Assembly: GCA_963836375.1 (NCBI GenBank)
Contig: CAWIJK010000004.1
Span: forward strand, 186,001-250,000
Direction of reading: 5' to 3'
Length of the DNA stretch: 64,000 bases
Origin: CAWIJK01 sp963836375
Lineage (GTDB): Bacteria > Actinomycetota > Acidimicrobiia > Acidimicrobiales > RAAP-2
Positions within the stretch are counted from its first letter, which is position 1; every line of letters starts with the position of its first letter. Below, piece by piece: positions 36,356 through 44,562 of this stretch. The notes under the pieces are model-generated. The model saw nothing but the letters and a program-made list of their open reading frames with translations, was not told the origin of the DNA and did not search any database. A program made the position numbers and the translations under genes.

Positions 36356-37696
36356 TCAGCCGACGGGACCGGCCCCGCGGAGCCCCGGGGCCGGGAACTC
36401 GCGCACCGCCGGCGCCGCCGGGGCGCCCATGGACTCGTCGGCCCCCGGCACCGGCAGACCCGAGGGGTCGTGGCGCCGGTAGCGGAGGGCCAGGGGGATG
36501 GCGGCGAGGAGGGTGGCCGCCCCGCCGACCACCAGGGCCACCCGGGGGCTGGCGGCCGAGCTGATCGCCCCCATCAGGGGGGCGCCGATCGGGGTGCTGC
36601 CCAAAAAGGCGATGGCGTAGAGGGCCATCACCCGGCCCCGCTTGGACGGGTCCGATCGGAGCTGGAGGGTGGCGTTGCCGGTGGCGATGAAGGCGATGCT
36701 GCAGGCCCCCATCGGGACCAGCAGGGCGATGGCCACGACCTCGGTCGGGGCCAGGGCGACGGCCAGGATCATGGCCCCGAACACCAGGCCGATGACCGCC
36801 ATCAGGTGGGGCGACGGGCGGTTGCGGTGGGCGACGACGAGGCCGCCGACCACCGCCCCGGCCCCCATGGCCGCGGTGAAGGCCCCGAAGAGCCCGGCCC
36901 CGGCGTGGAAGGTCAGCTTGGCCAAGAGGGGCAGGGTGACCGTGAAGTTGAAGGCGAAGATCCCGACGATCGCCATCACGAAGAGAGGGTCCCGGATCGA
37001 GGGGGTGGACCAGACGTAGCGGAACCCCTCGCGCAGCTGTCCCTTGGCCCGCACGACCAGCGGGGTCCGGTGCAGCTCGGACGGGCGCATGAGGGCGAGG
37101 GCACAGAGCACCGCGGCGTAGGTGGCGGCGTTGATGAAAAAGCACAGGGCCACCGGGTCGAAACCGTCGCCCAGGGCCACGAAGATCAGGCCCCCGATGG
37201 CCGGGCCCACGACGCGGGCACCGTTCATGAGCACGCTATTGAGGCTGATGGCGTTGGGCAGCAGGTCCCGACCGACCATCTCGGAGACGAAGGTCTGTCG
37301 CAGCGGGTTGTCGAACATGTTGAAGAAGCCGAGGAGGACGGCGAGCAGGTACACCTGCCACAGCTCGATCCGCCCCGAAAGGGTCAGGCTCCCCAGGACC
37401 AAGGCGATGGCCATGGCGGTGGACTGGGTGAAAAAGAGCATGGTGCGCTTGTTCATCCGGTCGGCCATCAGCCCGCCCCAGGTGCCGAACAGGAGCATCG
37501 GCACGAACTGGAGGGCGGTGACCAGCCCGAGGTCGAGGCCGCTCCCGTGCAGGGGGTAGACGACCAGGACCGCCAGGGCCGTCGTCTGCATCCAGGTCCC
37601 CGAAACCGAGATGACCTGCCCGGAGAAGTACAGCCGGAAGTTGCGGACCTTCAGGGCCTGGAAGGTCTGGCGGGCGGCGGCGCGCACCGCGCTCAC
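36356..37696 (-). CDS. MFS transporter (EntS/DHA3-like)
   Basis: 446 residues with about twelve membrane helices. N-terminal FRLYFSGQVISVSGTWMQTTAL is typical of the enterobactin-exporter/DHA3 group, followed by GGLMADRMNKR between helices 2 and 3. It probably exports a small molecule by proton exchange. It starts at a GTG overlapping the marR-like stop by 4 bases, so it is controlled from the MarR operator at 38.23 kb. Confidence 0.9.
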   Translation of the reverse strand: MSAVRAAARQTFQALKVRNFRLYFSGQVISVSGTWMQTTALAVLVVYPLHGSGLDLGLVTALQFVPMLLFGTWGGLMADRMNKRTMLFFTQSTAMAIALVLGSLTLSGRIELWQVYLLAVLLGFFNMFDNPLRQTFVSEMVGRDLLPNAISLNSVLMNGARVVGPAIGGLIFVALGDGFDPVALCFFINAATYAAVLCALALMRPSELHRTPLVVRAKGQLREGFRYVWSTPSIRDPLFVMAIVGIFAFNFTVTLPLLAKLTFHAGAGLFGAFTAAMGAGAVVGGLVVAHRNRPSPHLMAVIGLVFGAMILAVALAPTEVVAIALLVPMGACSIAFIATGNATLQLRSDPSKRGRVMALYAIAFLGSTPIGAPLMGAISSAASPRVALVVGGAATLLAAIPLALRYRRHDPSGLPVPGADESMGAPAAPAVREFPAPGLRGAGPVG

Positions 37697-38220
37697 GGCT
37701 CGGCCACCAGATGCTCGAGGAGGTCGGCGAGCTCGGCCGCCGCCGCGTACTGCGAGGCGTCCAGGTTGGCCAGGCGCCGGGTCAAAAAGGCGTTCTTCAG
37801 GGATCGGATCCGCTGCAGCGTCCGTCGGCCCTCGGCCGTGAGCTGGACCCGGCAGACCCGGCGGTCGCCCTCGTCGGCCAGGCGCGCCACCAGGCCGGCG
37901 TCCTGCATCCCCGCCACCAGCCGGGTCATCGTCGGCGGCTGGACCTGCTCGGCCGTCGCCAGCTCGCCGAGGGTGGGGGCCCCCAGGCGGTTGACCGAAC
38001 CCAGGGCCGACGCCTGGGCCGGCGACAGCCCGGCGAGGGACTGCTGGCGCAGCCGCCGGTTGAGCCGGGTCACGGCCACCCGCAACCGGGCCGCCAGCTC
38101 CTCGTCCACCGGCTCGGGGCGCCCGGGCGCCCCGGACGGGTGCCGCAACGACGGGCCGCCCGACGCGGGGTCCTTGGCCGGTCGGGCCTTGGGGCCGGTG
38201 GCGGTCGGGGCGGTGTCCAT
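37693..38220 (-). CDS. MarR-family transcriptional regulator
   Basis: 175 residues from the ATG at 38220. A Pro/Gly-rich N-terminus is followed by a winged helix-turn-helix (LSPAQASALGSVNRLGAPTLGELATAEQVQPPTMTRLVAGM, then GLVARLADEGDRRVCRVQLT) and C-terminal dimerisation helices. It most likely represses itself and the downstream MFS exporter until a ligand binds. The palindrome 38231-38249 overlapping its promoter is the likely operator. Confidence 0.92.
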   Translation of the reverse strand: MDTAPTATGPKARPAKDPASGGPSLRHPSGAPGRPEPVDEELAARLRVAVTRLNRRLRQQSLAGLSPAQASALGSVNRLGAPTLGELATAEQVQPPTMTRLVAGMQDAGLVARLADEGDRRVCRVQLTAEGRRTLQRIRSLKNAFLTRRLANLDASQYAAAAELADLLEHLVAEP

Positions 38221-38226
38221 GTCCCC

Positions 38227-38249
38227 AGTATAGTTAGTTGTACTAACTA
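38227..38249 (-). promoter_or_regulatory. Leaderless promoter with MarR operator palindrome
   Basis: On the minus strand TATACT (38232-38227) is a good -10 box; six bases later comes the A of the MarR ATG, so the transcript probably starts at the start codon. Overlapping the -10 is a perfect palindrome, TAGTTAGT-TGT-ACTAACTA (38231-38249, 8-bp arms). It is conspicuous in very GC-rich DNA and fits a MarR dimer site. Confidence 0.75.
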
Positions 38250-38334
38250 ATGTGCTGTCCAACCGCGACGGGGGGGGCCGGCGCGGCCCCAAGGGCCGGA
38301 CCGGGGCCCGAGCGCACGCGCTGACCTTGCCGGC

Positions 38335-38592
38335 ATGGCTGACTACGTGATCCCCGAGCCCGAGCCCAAAGAGGAGGACGAGCGGCTGTCCATCGAGCTG
38401 CGCCACCTGGCCGACAACGCCGTGCTCAAGGGCAAGCCCTCGGGGGACGAGCGGTGCGACAACTGCCGCTACTACCTGGAGCCGTACCGGGACATCTCGT
38501 ACTGCTGGCACCCCAAGCTCCGGGTGCTGGTCGGCGCCGACTGGTGGTGCCAGTGGTGGGACGCCATCCCAGAAGAAGAGGCCGCCGGCTGA
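38335..38592 (+). CDS. Small four-cysteine protein, HiPIP-like
   Basis: 85 residues. After an acidic N-terminus, the core has the pattern C-x2-C-x14-C-x16-C with aromatic neighbours (CDNCRYYL, SYCWHP, DWWCQWW). This spacing and the terminal WC-x-W resemble high-potential iron-sulfur proteins, so a [4Fe-4S] cluster is plausible; a zinc site is the alternative. No signal peptide. It lies next to an nfu-like gene. Confidence 0.65.
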   Translation: MADYVIPEPEPKEEDERLSIELRHLADNAVLKGKPSGDERCDNCRYYLEPYRDISYCWHPKLRVLVGADWWCQWWDAIPEEEAAG

Positions 38593-38627
38593 GCCGGTGA
38601 CCGGCCGACCGGCCCGGGACCGCCGCC

Positions 38628-39020
38628 TCAGTACCGGGGGACGTAGCCGCCCTGACCGAGCGAGGCGCTCTCGAAGGGGTCCAGGGAGTCGTCGAGGCCG
38701 CCCACGACCTCGGTCACCCAGTCCAGCCGCTGGGTCAAGATGCGCTCGACCCCGCCCTGAAGCGTCGACGAGCTGACGGCGCACGAGCTGCACGCCCCCT
38801 GGAGCTGGACCTCGACCACGCCCGTCTCCACGTCGGCGGCCACCAGGACCAGGTCGCCGCCGTCGGCCTGCACGGCCGGTCGCATGAGGTCGATCAGCGA
38901 CTGCAGGGCGCGCAGCCGCTCGGCCCGCTCCTCGTCGCCGAGGGCGGCGGCCGGGCCCTCGGGGTGCCCCTCGGGCACCCCGGCTCCGGGGCCCACCGGG
39001 CTGGGGTCGGTCGTCGTCAC
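38628..39020 (-). CDS. NifU C-terminal domain (Nfu) iron-sulfur scaffold protein
   Basis: 130 residues from the GTG at 39020; a GTG at 39044 is an equal alternative. A variable Pro/Gly N-terminus is followed by the Nfu domain: LIDLMRPAVQADGGDLVLV, and GACSSCAVSSSTLQGGVERIL with the Cys-x2-Cys that binds a transient Fe-S cluster. It acts in Fe-S cluster assembly or transfer. The HiPIP-like protein lies next to it on the other strand and might be a client; this is a guess from position. Confidence 0.9.
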   Translation of the reverse strand: MTTTDPSPVGPGAGVPEGHPEGPAAALGDEERAERLRALQSLIDLMRPAVQADGGDLVLVAADVETGVVEVQLQGACSSCAVSSSTLQGGVERILTQRLDWVTEVVGGLDDSLDPFESASLGQGGYVPRY

Positions 39021-39134
39021 CCCCCCATTGTGCCGTGCCGGCACGCCGAGCGTGACGGCCCGTCCCGGGCCCTCGGTCCGGGGGTGCGCCGTGGGCGGTC
39101 ACGGCCGGCTCCCCGGGGACCTACATTTGCCCCC

Positions 39135-39605
39135 GTGCCCACCGTGACCGGAGTCGCTCACCTCAGCCTGACCGTCCGGAACCTGCGGATCAGCGAGACC
39201 TGGTACCGCGAGCTGTTCGGGCTCGAGCGGGTCACCGACGACCGCCACCCGCGCTTCGACACCGTCGTCCTGCGCGACCCGTCCTCCCACATGGTGATCA
39301 GCCTGCGCAAGCACCACGGGGCGGGGACGGCCCGCTTCGACGAGAGCCGCACCGGCCTCGATCACGTCTCGTTCGGGGTGGCCGACCGGGCCACGCTCGA
39401 GGGTTGGGAGAAGCGGCTCAAGGAATTCGACGTCGAGCACTCCCCGATCACCGAGACCCCGTTCGGCGCTGTGCTGGTGTTCCGTGACCCGGACCACATC
39501 CAACTCGAGTTCACCTGCGCCAAGGAGGACGCCGAGAAGGGCGGTGCCAGTGACACGGCGGCGGCCAAGGAGACGGCCGCCCGGGACGGGGCGGCCACCG
39601 GCTGA
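39135..39605 (+). CDS. VOC-superfamily (glyoxalase) protein
   Basis: 156 residues from a GTG (VPTVTGVAHLSLTVRNLRIS). Both VOC modules are present: AHLSLTVRNL with ETWYRELFGLERV, then GLDHVSFGVADRATLEGW and the terminal AVLVFRDPDHIQLEF. Metal ligands would be the two His of AHLS/DHVS and the Glu of QLEF. The substrate is unknown. The C-terminal 25 residues are a charged tail. Confidence 0.87.
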   Translation: MPTVTGVAHLSLTVRNLRISETWYRELFGLERVTDDRHPRFDTVVLRDPSSHMVISLRKHHGAGTARFDESRTGLDHVSFGVADRATLEGWEKRLKEFDVEHSPITETPFGAVLVFRDPDHIQLEFTCAKEDAEKGGASDTAAAKETAARDGAATG

Positions 39606-39617
39606 GCCGGGCTCGGG

Positions 39618-40526
39618 TCAGTCGAGGCCGGTGGCCGCGGCCGGCGGCCCGGCGGCCACCGGGTTGACGAGCCGTCCCACCCCCCCGATCTCGATCCGCA
39701 CCTCGTCACCGGGCTTGAGCCACCGGGGCGGGTCGAAGGCGGCACCGACCCCGGCGGGCGTGCCGGTGGCCAGCACGTCGCCGGGCTCGAGCGGGAAGGC
39801 GGTCGTCAGGTACTCGACCATGGCGGCGCAGCCGAAGAGCAGCTCGGCCGTGGTCGAGTCCTGGCGCAGATCGTCGTTCACCCAGGTGCGGATGGGCAGC
39901 GCCCCGGGGTCGGGCACCTCGTCGGGGGTCACCAGGAACGGGCCCATCGGCCCGTGGGTGTCGAAGGACTTGCCCATGGTGAACGTCGGGGTCCGCCACT
40001 GCCAGTCCCGCACGCTCACGTCGTTGACCACGGTGAAGCCGGCCACCACCTCGAGCCAGCGGGCCGCCGGGACGTTCTGGCAACGCCGGCCGATGACGAT
40101 GCCGAGCTCACCTTCGTAGTCGACCGCCCCAGAGACCGACGGGACGAGGATCGGCGTACCCGGGCCGACGACGCAGGTCCGCTGCTTGTTGAACCAGTAC
40201 TGGTACTCGGGGGCCGTGGCCCCCACCTCGGCCACGTGGTCCCGGTAGTTCATGCCGATGGCCAGGACCTTGGGGGGCTCGGGCACCGGGGCCAACAGCT
40301 GCACGGCGCCGAGCGGCCAGCGCCGGGCGGCCGTGGCCGGGGCCCCCGACGCCGCCCGGAGGGCGCCGGTCCCCGCACCGAGCAGCCGGGCCATGTCGCC
40401 GGGGAGGCCGACGGCGGGATCGGTCAGGTCGACGAGCTCGTCGCCGGCGACCACCCCGGTGCGCCAGGGCCGCACGTCGGGCCCGGCCGGCGCCGCGTCG
40501 GGGGGGACGAAGCTGGCCAGCCGCAC
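39618..40526 (-). CDS. Fumarylacetoacetate hydrolase (FAH) family protein
   Basis: 302 residues from a GTG. The catalytic fold shows VLAIGMNYRDHVAE, YEGELGIVIGR (metal Glu), NDVSVRDWQW (metal Asp), MGKSFDTHGPMGPFL and ATGTPAGVG near the end. Members hydrolyse or decarboxylate beta-diketo acids in aromatic-compound breakdown, often with Mg2+. Convergent with the glyoxalase-like gene, 12 bases apart. Confidence 0.93.
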   Translation of the reverse strand: MRLASFVPPDAAPAGPDVRPWRTGVVAGDELVDLTDPAVGLPGDMARLLGAGTGALRAASGAPATAARRWPLGAVQLLAPVPEPPKVLAIGMNYRDHVAEVGATAPEYQYWFNKQRTCVVGPGTPILVPSVSGAVDYEGELGIVIGRRCQNVPAARWLEVVAGFTVVNDVSVRDWQWRTPTFTMGKSFDTHGPMGPFLVTPDEVPDPGALPIRTWVNDDLRQDSTTAELLFGCAAMVEYLTTAFPLEPGDVLATGTPAGVGAAFDPPRWLKPGDEVRIEIGGVGRLVNPVAAGPPAAATGLD

Positions 40527-40575
40527 GGGGCGACCCTAGCGGGGCGCGCGCGGCGGCCGGCGGGGCCGGTGGCCC

Positions 40576-41181
40576 TCAGGTCCCCAACTGGGTCTTCATC
40601 TCCTCCCAGTTGCGCCTGGCGTGGCGGGCCATGAGGGAGCCGATGATCTCGATGGTGCCGTAGAGGATGCACCACAGACCGATCACCACCACGAGCACGG
40701 TGAGGGCGTTGCCCGGGTGCCGCAGAGCCCAGATGCCGAGGAGGATCGAGATGATGCCCCGGATCAGGTAGAGCCACCAGTAGGGGACCTGGCGGTTGGA
40801 CAGCGAGCTCACGAGGTCGGTCACCCCCCAGAACAGCAGGACCCAGGCGATGAGGACGGCGATCACGAAGAGGGTGATCTTGGGCCAGGCGAAGCAGACC
40901 ACCCCCGCCCCCACCGAGATGACGCCCATGACGAGGTAGCCCCAGCGGAACTTGGCCGCCCGGAACGAGCCGACGATCTGGAAGATCCCGACGGCCAGGA
41001 AGAAGGCGCCGGCGAAGTAGGCCACGGCGTACAAGGTGGCGTGCTTGTAGCTGAGGATGAAGAACCCGAAGAGGATCGAGATGATCCCCCCGGCGAGGTA
41101 CCACCCCCACATTCGCTCCATCATGTCGGCCAACTCGTCCCCGGCGGCGACCTCGGCCGGGGTCAACTGGGTGGGGCTCAT
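40576..41181 (-). CDS. HdeD family (DUF308) membrane protein
   Basis: 201 residues from the ATG at 41181, preferred over 41208 because GAGGAGG lies six bases upstream. Six membrane helices in three similar pairs (WYLAGGIISILFGFFIL, AVAYFAGAFFLAVGIF, and so on) match HdeD/DUF308 proteins, linked to acid or envelope stress in enterobacteria. No catalytic motif. It ends in a short basic tail (HARRNWEEMKTQLGT). Confidence 0.88.
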   Translation of the reverse strand: MSPTQLTPAEVAAGDELADMMERMWGWYLAGGIISILFGFFILSYKHATLYAVAYFAGAFFLAVGIFQIVGSFRAAKFRWGYLVMGVISVGAGVVCFAWPKITLFVIAVLIAWVLLFWGVTDLVSSLSNRQVPYWWLYLIRGIISILLGIWALRHPGNALTVLVVVIGLWCILYGTIEIIGSLMARHARRNWEEMKTQLGT

Positions 41182-41287
41182 GGCGTCCTCCTCGTGATAC
41201 CGGCTCATGGTCGGACCGGCGGGCTTCCGAGCGGATCGTACCTGGTGGAGACCCCAAAGCCGGGGACCGACGCCCGGGCGTCCCGGC

Positions 41288-42501
41288 TCAGGAGGCGGCG
41301 GGTCGGCCGGCCAGCCCGGCCGTGGCGGCGACCACCCGCGACCCCCAGGAGCGGGCGGCGGCGGCCCAGCGAGCAGGGTCCGGCGCCATCTGGTCGGCCT
41401 CGTCCCACAGCTCGGCCTCGAGCGGGTCGAGCACCCGGCGGATCGCCGTCATGGCCCCCGGGTCGCCCTCGGCGCGCTCGCGCAGGGTCTCGGCGTCTCG
41501 CCACAGCCGCTCGTCGGCCAGGGCCCCGGGCACGGCGCTCGCCCCCTCGCCCGGGTCGACGAGGACCGGCACGAAGACACCGACGCACGGGCTCCCGGTG
41601 GCCACCCAGGCCCGGAGCGGGGCGGCCGGCTCCGCCGGGAGCTCGACCACCATCGACGAGGTCGTGGCCATGAAGTCGCGGACGTGCATGCACACGGTCA
41701 CCCCGGTGAAGTCGGCGAGCACCTCGGTCGGGGGGGCCTGGGGCTGGTCGTGCGCCCGGGGGCGCCCCACGGGCCGTGGCCGTGGTCGCGCAGGTGGGCG
41801 GCCATCTGGCGGGGTCCGGTGCCGGCGGGTCGGGCCAGCAGGGCCAACCCGGCGGCCAGCCGGCGGTCGGCATGGCCGGTCGGCTCCCCCGGCCGCCGCC
41901 AGCGGTCGAAGTCGTCCCCCGGGGCCACCTCGGTGGAGGCCCGGGTCCAGTCGGTCCCGATGGTGATGCGGTTGCTGATGGCCCCCGTGGTGCCGAGGGG
42001 CTTGGCCGCCCAGACCGAGCCGGCGGTCTCGAGGACCCAGGCAGCGGTCCGGTCGGCCAGCAGGAACGAGGAGAAGTAGGCCTCGCCGTAGGGGTTGGCC
42101 ACCCCGCCCTGGCCGTGCCGGGCCAGCAGGCCGGTGAGCACGTCCAGCGCCTCGTCGGCGGAGCGGGACCGCTCCAGGCCGAGCCGCACCAGGTCCATGC
42201 CGATGAGGGCCGGGGGTGCCGCCGCCGCGTCGACGACGGTGTAGATCTCCTCGTTGCCGATGGCCACCCCGTGCTCGTTGAACCCGTGCTCGGCCCCCCA
42301 CAACCACGTCGGCCGGGCCAACACGGTCGCCGCGGCGCCGGCCTCGGGGATCGCCAGGTACTGGGTGCGCAGCGAGCCCCCGGCCGGCCGGCGGCGGTGG
42401 GCCGCCACCAGCTGCACCTCGGTGGGCGGGCGGTCCGAATTCTTGGCGAAGACGGCGCCGCCGGGCCCGAGGGCCCAGAGGGTGTCGCACACGGTCTGCA
42501 C
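41288..42501 (-). CDS. Secernin-type dipeptidase, peptidase family C69 (one apparent frameshift)
   Basis: N-terminus VQTVCDTLWALGPGGAVFAKNSDRPP from the GTG at 42501 (a GTG at 42492 would put the nucleophile Cys second), then WLWGAEHGFNEHGVAIGNE. This is the Ntn-hydrolase pattern of secernins. Near 41755-41775, in a G/C run, one base is missing; the other frame continues TGVTVCMHVRDFMATTSSMVVELP to the stop at 41288. Restored length is 404 residues. Family members cleave dipeptides or amides after processing at Cys. Both parts are conserved, so the break may be an assembly error. Confidence 0.82.
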
Positions 42502-42548
42502 TGTACGGCCCCTGTGGGTCCCAGGACTTCTCTCGGTAGGGTTGGGGC

Positions 42549-43841
42549 GTGGAACCAACCGACGTCCTCGCCCCCGAGCAGATCGACTTCTCCGACCTGG
42601 ACTTCTGGGCCCGGCCCTGGGCCGAACGCGAGGGGGCGTTCCGCCGGCTGCGGAACCAGGACCCCAAGGCCTACTTCGACCCTCCCGTGCTCGACCAAGA
42701 GACGGCCTTCGAGCTGCCGAGCGGCCCGGGCTACCGGGCCCTCATGCGCCACGCCGACGTCACCGAGGTCAGCCGCCACCCCGAGATCTACCGCTCCGGC
42801 CAGGGTGCGGTGAGCATGATCGACATGCCGGTGGAGATGCTCGAGTACTTCGGCGGCATGATCAACACCGACGACCCCCGGCACGCCCGTCTCCGGCGCA
42901 TCGTTTCCCAGGCCTTCAACCCGCGGATGATCCGAAGCATCGAGGACACGATCCAGGCGGTGGCCGACAACGTCATCGACCGGGCTGCGCCGAGCGGGGG
43001 CTGCGACTTCGTCGTCGACATGGCCGCGCCCCTCCCCCTCAAGGTCATCTGCGACATGATGGGCGTCGCCGAGTCGGACTACGACATGGTGTTCCGGTGC
43101 TCCAACGTGATCCTCAGCATGGGGGACCCCGAGTACGTGCCCGAGGGCACCGACCCCATCCTGGCCTTCATGAACGCCGGGTCCGAGCTCACCTCCCTGA
43201 TGGAGGACATCGGCCGGTTCCGGATGGAGCACCCGACCGATGACCTCACCTCGTCTCTGGTGAACGCCAACGTGGACGGGGAGGCGCTGAGCCACGCCGA
43301 GCTGGCCTCGTTCTTCATCCTCTTGGTGGTGGCCGGCAACGAGACGACCCGCAACGCCATCAGCCACGGGTTGCTCGCCCTCACCGAGTACCCCGACCAG
43401 CGGGCGCTCTGGCAGGCCGATGTCGACGGCGTGGCGGCCACTGCGGTCGACGAGATCGTGCGGTGGGCCACGCCGGTGATCTGGATGCGCCGGACGGTGG
43501 CCGATGAGACCGTCCTGTCGGGCACCGAGCTCCACCCAAACGACCGGGTGATCCTCGTGTACTCGTCGGCCAACCGCGACGAGGACGTGTTCGACGACCC
43601 CTACCGCTTCGACGTGCGGCGAGACCCGAATCCCCACGTAGGGTTCGGGGCGCCCGGGCCCCATTTCTGCCTGGGGGCCCACCTGGCCCGGCGCGAGCTC
43701 ATGGTGATGTTCCGCGAGCTCTTCCGCCGGTTGCCCGACATCGAGACCACCGGCGAGCCCGACCGTCTCCGGTCGGCCTTCATCAACGGGATCAAGCACC
43801 TGGACTGCACCTTCACACCCGTCGGGGCACCCCGCCGCTGA
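42549..43841 (+). CDS. Cytochrome P450
   Basis: 430 residues from a GTG. I-helix oxygen-binding motif VVAGNETTRN near 262, ExxR pair in DEIVRWATP near 301, and heme-binding loop HVGFGAPGPHFCLGAHLARREL with Cys near 373. Length and motifs resemble the actinobacterial CYP124/125/142 group that oxidises sterol or branched-lipid side chains, but family assignment is by pattern only. Ferredoxin partners are not adjacent. Confidence 0.92.
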   Translation: MEPTDVLAPEQIDFSDLDFWARPWAEREGAFRRLRNQDPKAYFDPPVLDQETAFELPSGPGYRALMRHADVTEVSRHPEIYRSGQGAVSMIDMPVEMLEYFGGMINTDDPRHARLRRIVSQAFNPRMIRSIEDTIQAVADNVIDRAAPSGGCDFVVDMAAPLPLKVICDMMGVAESDYDMVFRCSNVILSMGDPEYVPEGTDPILAFMNAGSELTSLMEDIGRFRMEHPTDDLTSSLVNANVDGEALSHAELASFFILLVVAGNETTRNAISHGLLALTEYPDQRALWQADVDGVAATAVDEIVRWATPVIWMRRTVADETVLSGTELHPNDRVILVYSSANRDEDVFDDPYRFDVRRDPNPHVGFGAPGPHFCLGAHLARRELMVMFRELFRRLPDIETTGEPDRLRSAFINGIKHLDCTFTPVGAPRR

Positions 43842-43899
43842 CCGGCACCCCGCCTCGGCCGGCGGGCGACCCCGGGGTGGCCCAGGAGGGAGTTGGGCG

Positions 43900-43925
43900 G
43901 GAAACCGAGATTTCCTGCAACGGTC
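43900..43925 (+). promoter_or_regulatory. Possible ECF-type promoter
   Basis: GGAAACC near 43900-43906, followed after about 15-16 bases by GGTC near 43922-43925, resembles the GGAAC/CGTC pattern of ECF-sigma promoters. It lies just ahead of the ECF sigma gene, which would fit autoregulation. The match is short and unproven. Confidence 0.35.
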
Positions 43926-43952
43926 GCCCCTGCTCGGGCGTCTGGACAAGTG

Positions 43953-44562
43953 ATGGGGGAAGCCGGCGCAACGACGCATTCGACGACCAAGGGTCCGCCC
44001 CGGGGTCCGGCCGCTGGCGCCGGCGGGGTCGTCGCCGTGGTGACCCCGGCCGCTCCGGGTCCGCCCGGGGCCGACGAGGCGTCGTCGCGCGTTCGCGGCG
44101 GCAACGGCGCTGGGCCCGGCCAACTTCGGCCAGTTCTACGAGGAGCACTTCACCGGCCTTGTCCGGTTGGCCGCGCTGCTGACCGGCTCCCAGGAGGTCG
44201 CCGCCGACGTGGTGCAGGACTGCTTCGTCCGTCTGCACGCCCACTGGGCCGGGGTGCGCCAGCCCCTCCCCTACGTGCGGCGCTCCGTCGTCCACGCCTG
44301 CGCGTCGCACCACCGGGGCGCCGCCCGGGCCCGGCGCCACCAGGGTCAGCCCGGCCCGGCCGCGACGACCGAACTCGGGGCCGATGAGCTCGGCGACGCG
44401 CTGGCCAAGCTGCCGGCCAAGCAGCGGGCCGCCATCGTCCTGCGCTTCTACGACGACCTCCCCGAGGACGACATCGCACGGACCCTGCGCTGCCGGCCGG
44501 CGACCGTCCGGTCGCTCGTCCACCGGGGGTTGGCCGAACTGAGAAGGGTGATCGAGCCATGA
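43953..44562 (+). CDS. ECF (SigE-like) RNA polymerase sigma factor, 5' end uncertain
   Basis: The clear sigma sequence begins at NFGQFYEEHFTGLVRLAALLTGSQE (region 2) and continues VVQDCFVRLHAHW, LPYVRRSVVHA and region 4 (LPAKQRAAIVLRFYDDLPEDDIARTLRCRPATVRSLVHRGLAELRRVIE). No ATG, GTG or TTG opens this frame upstream. If one extra base near 44105-44120 is removed, the reading joins an Ala/Gly-rich leader starting at the ATG at 43953 and gives 202 residues. The TTG at 44167 would cut off region 2. It overlaps its probable anti-sigma partner by 4 bases. Confidence 0.75.

Noticed and set aside
44167..44562. TTG at 44167 as the ECF sigma start
   Set aside because: It would remove the first helices of region 2 (NFGQFYEEHFTGLVR), which are plainly conserved in the same frame just upstream.
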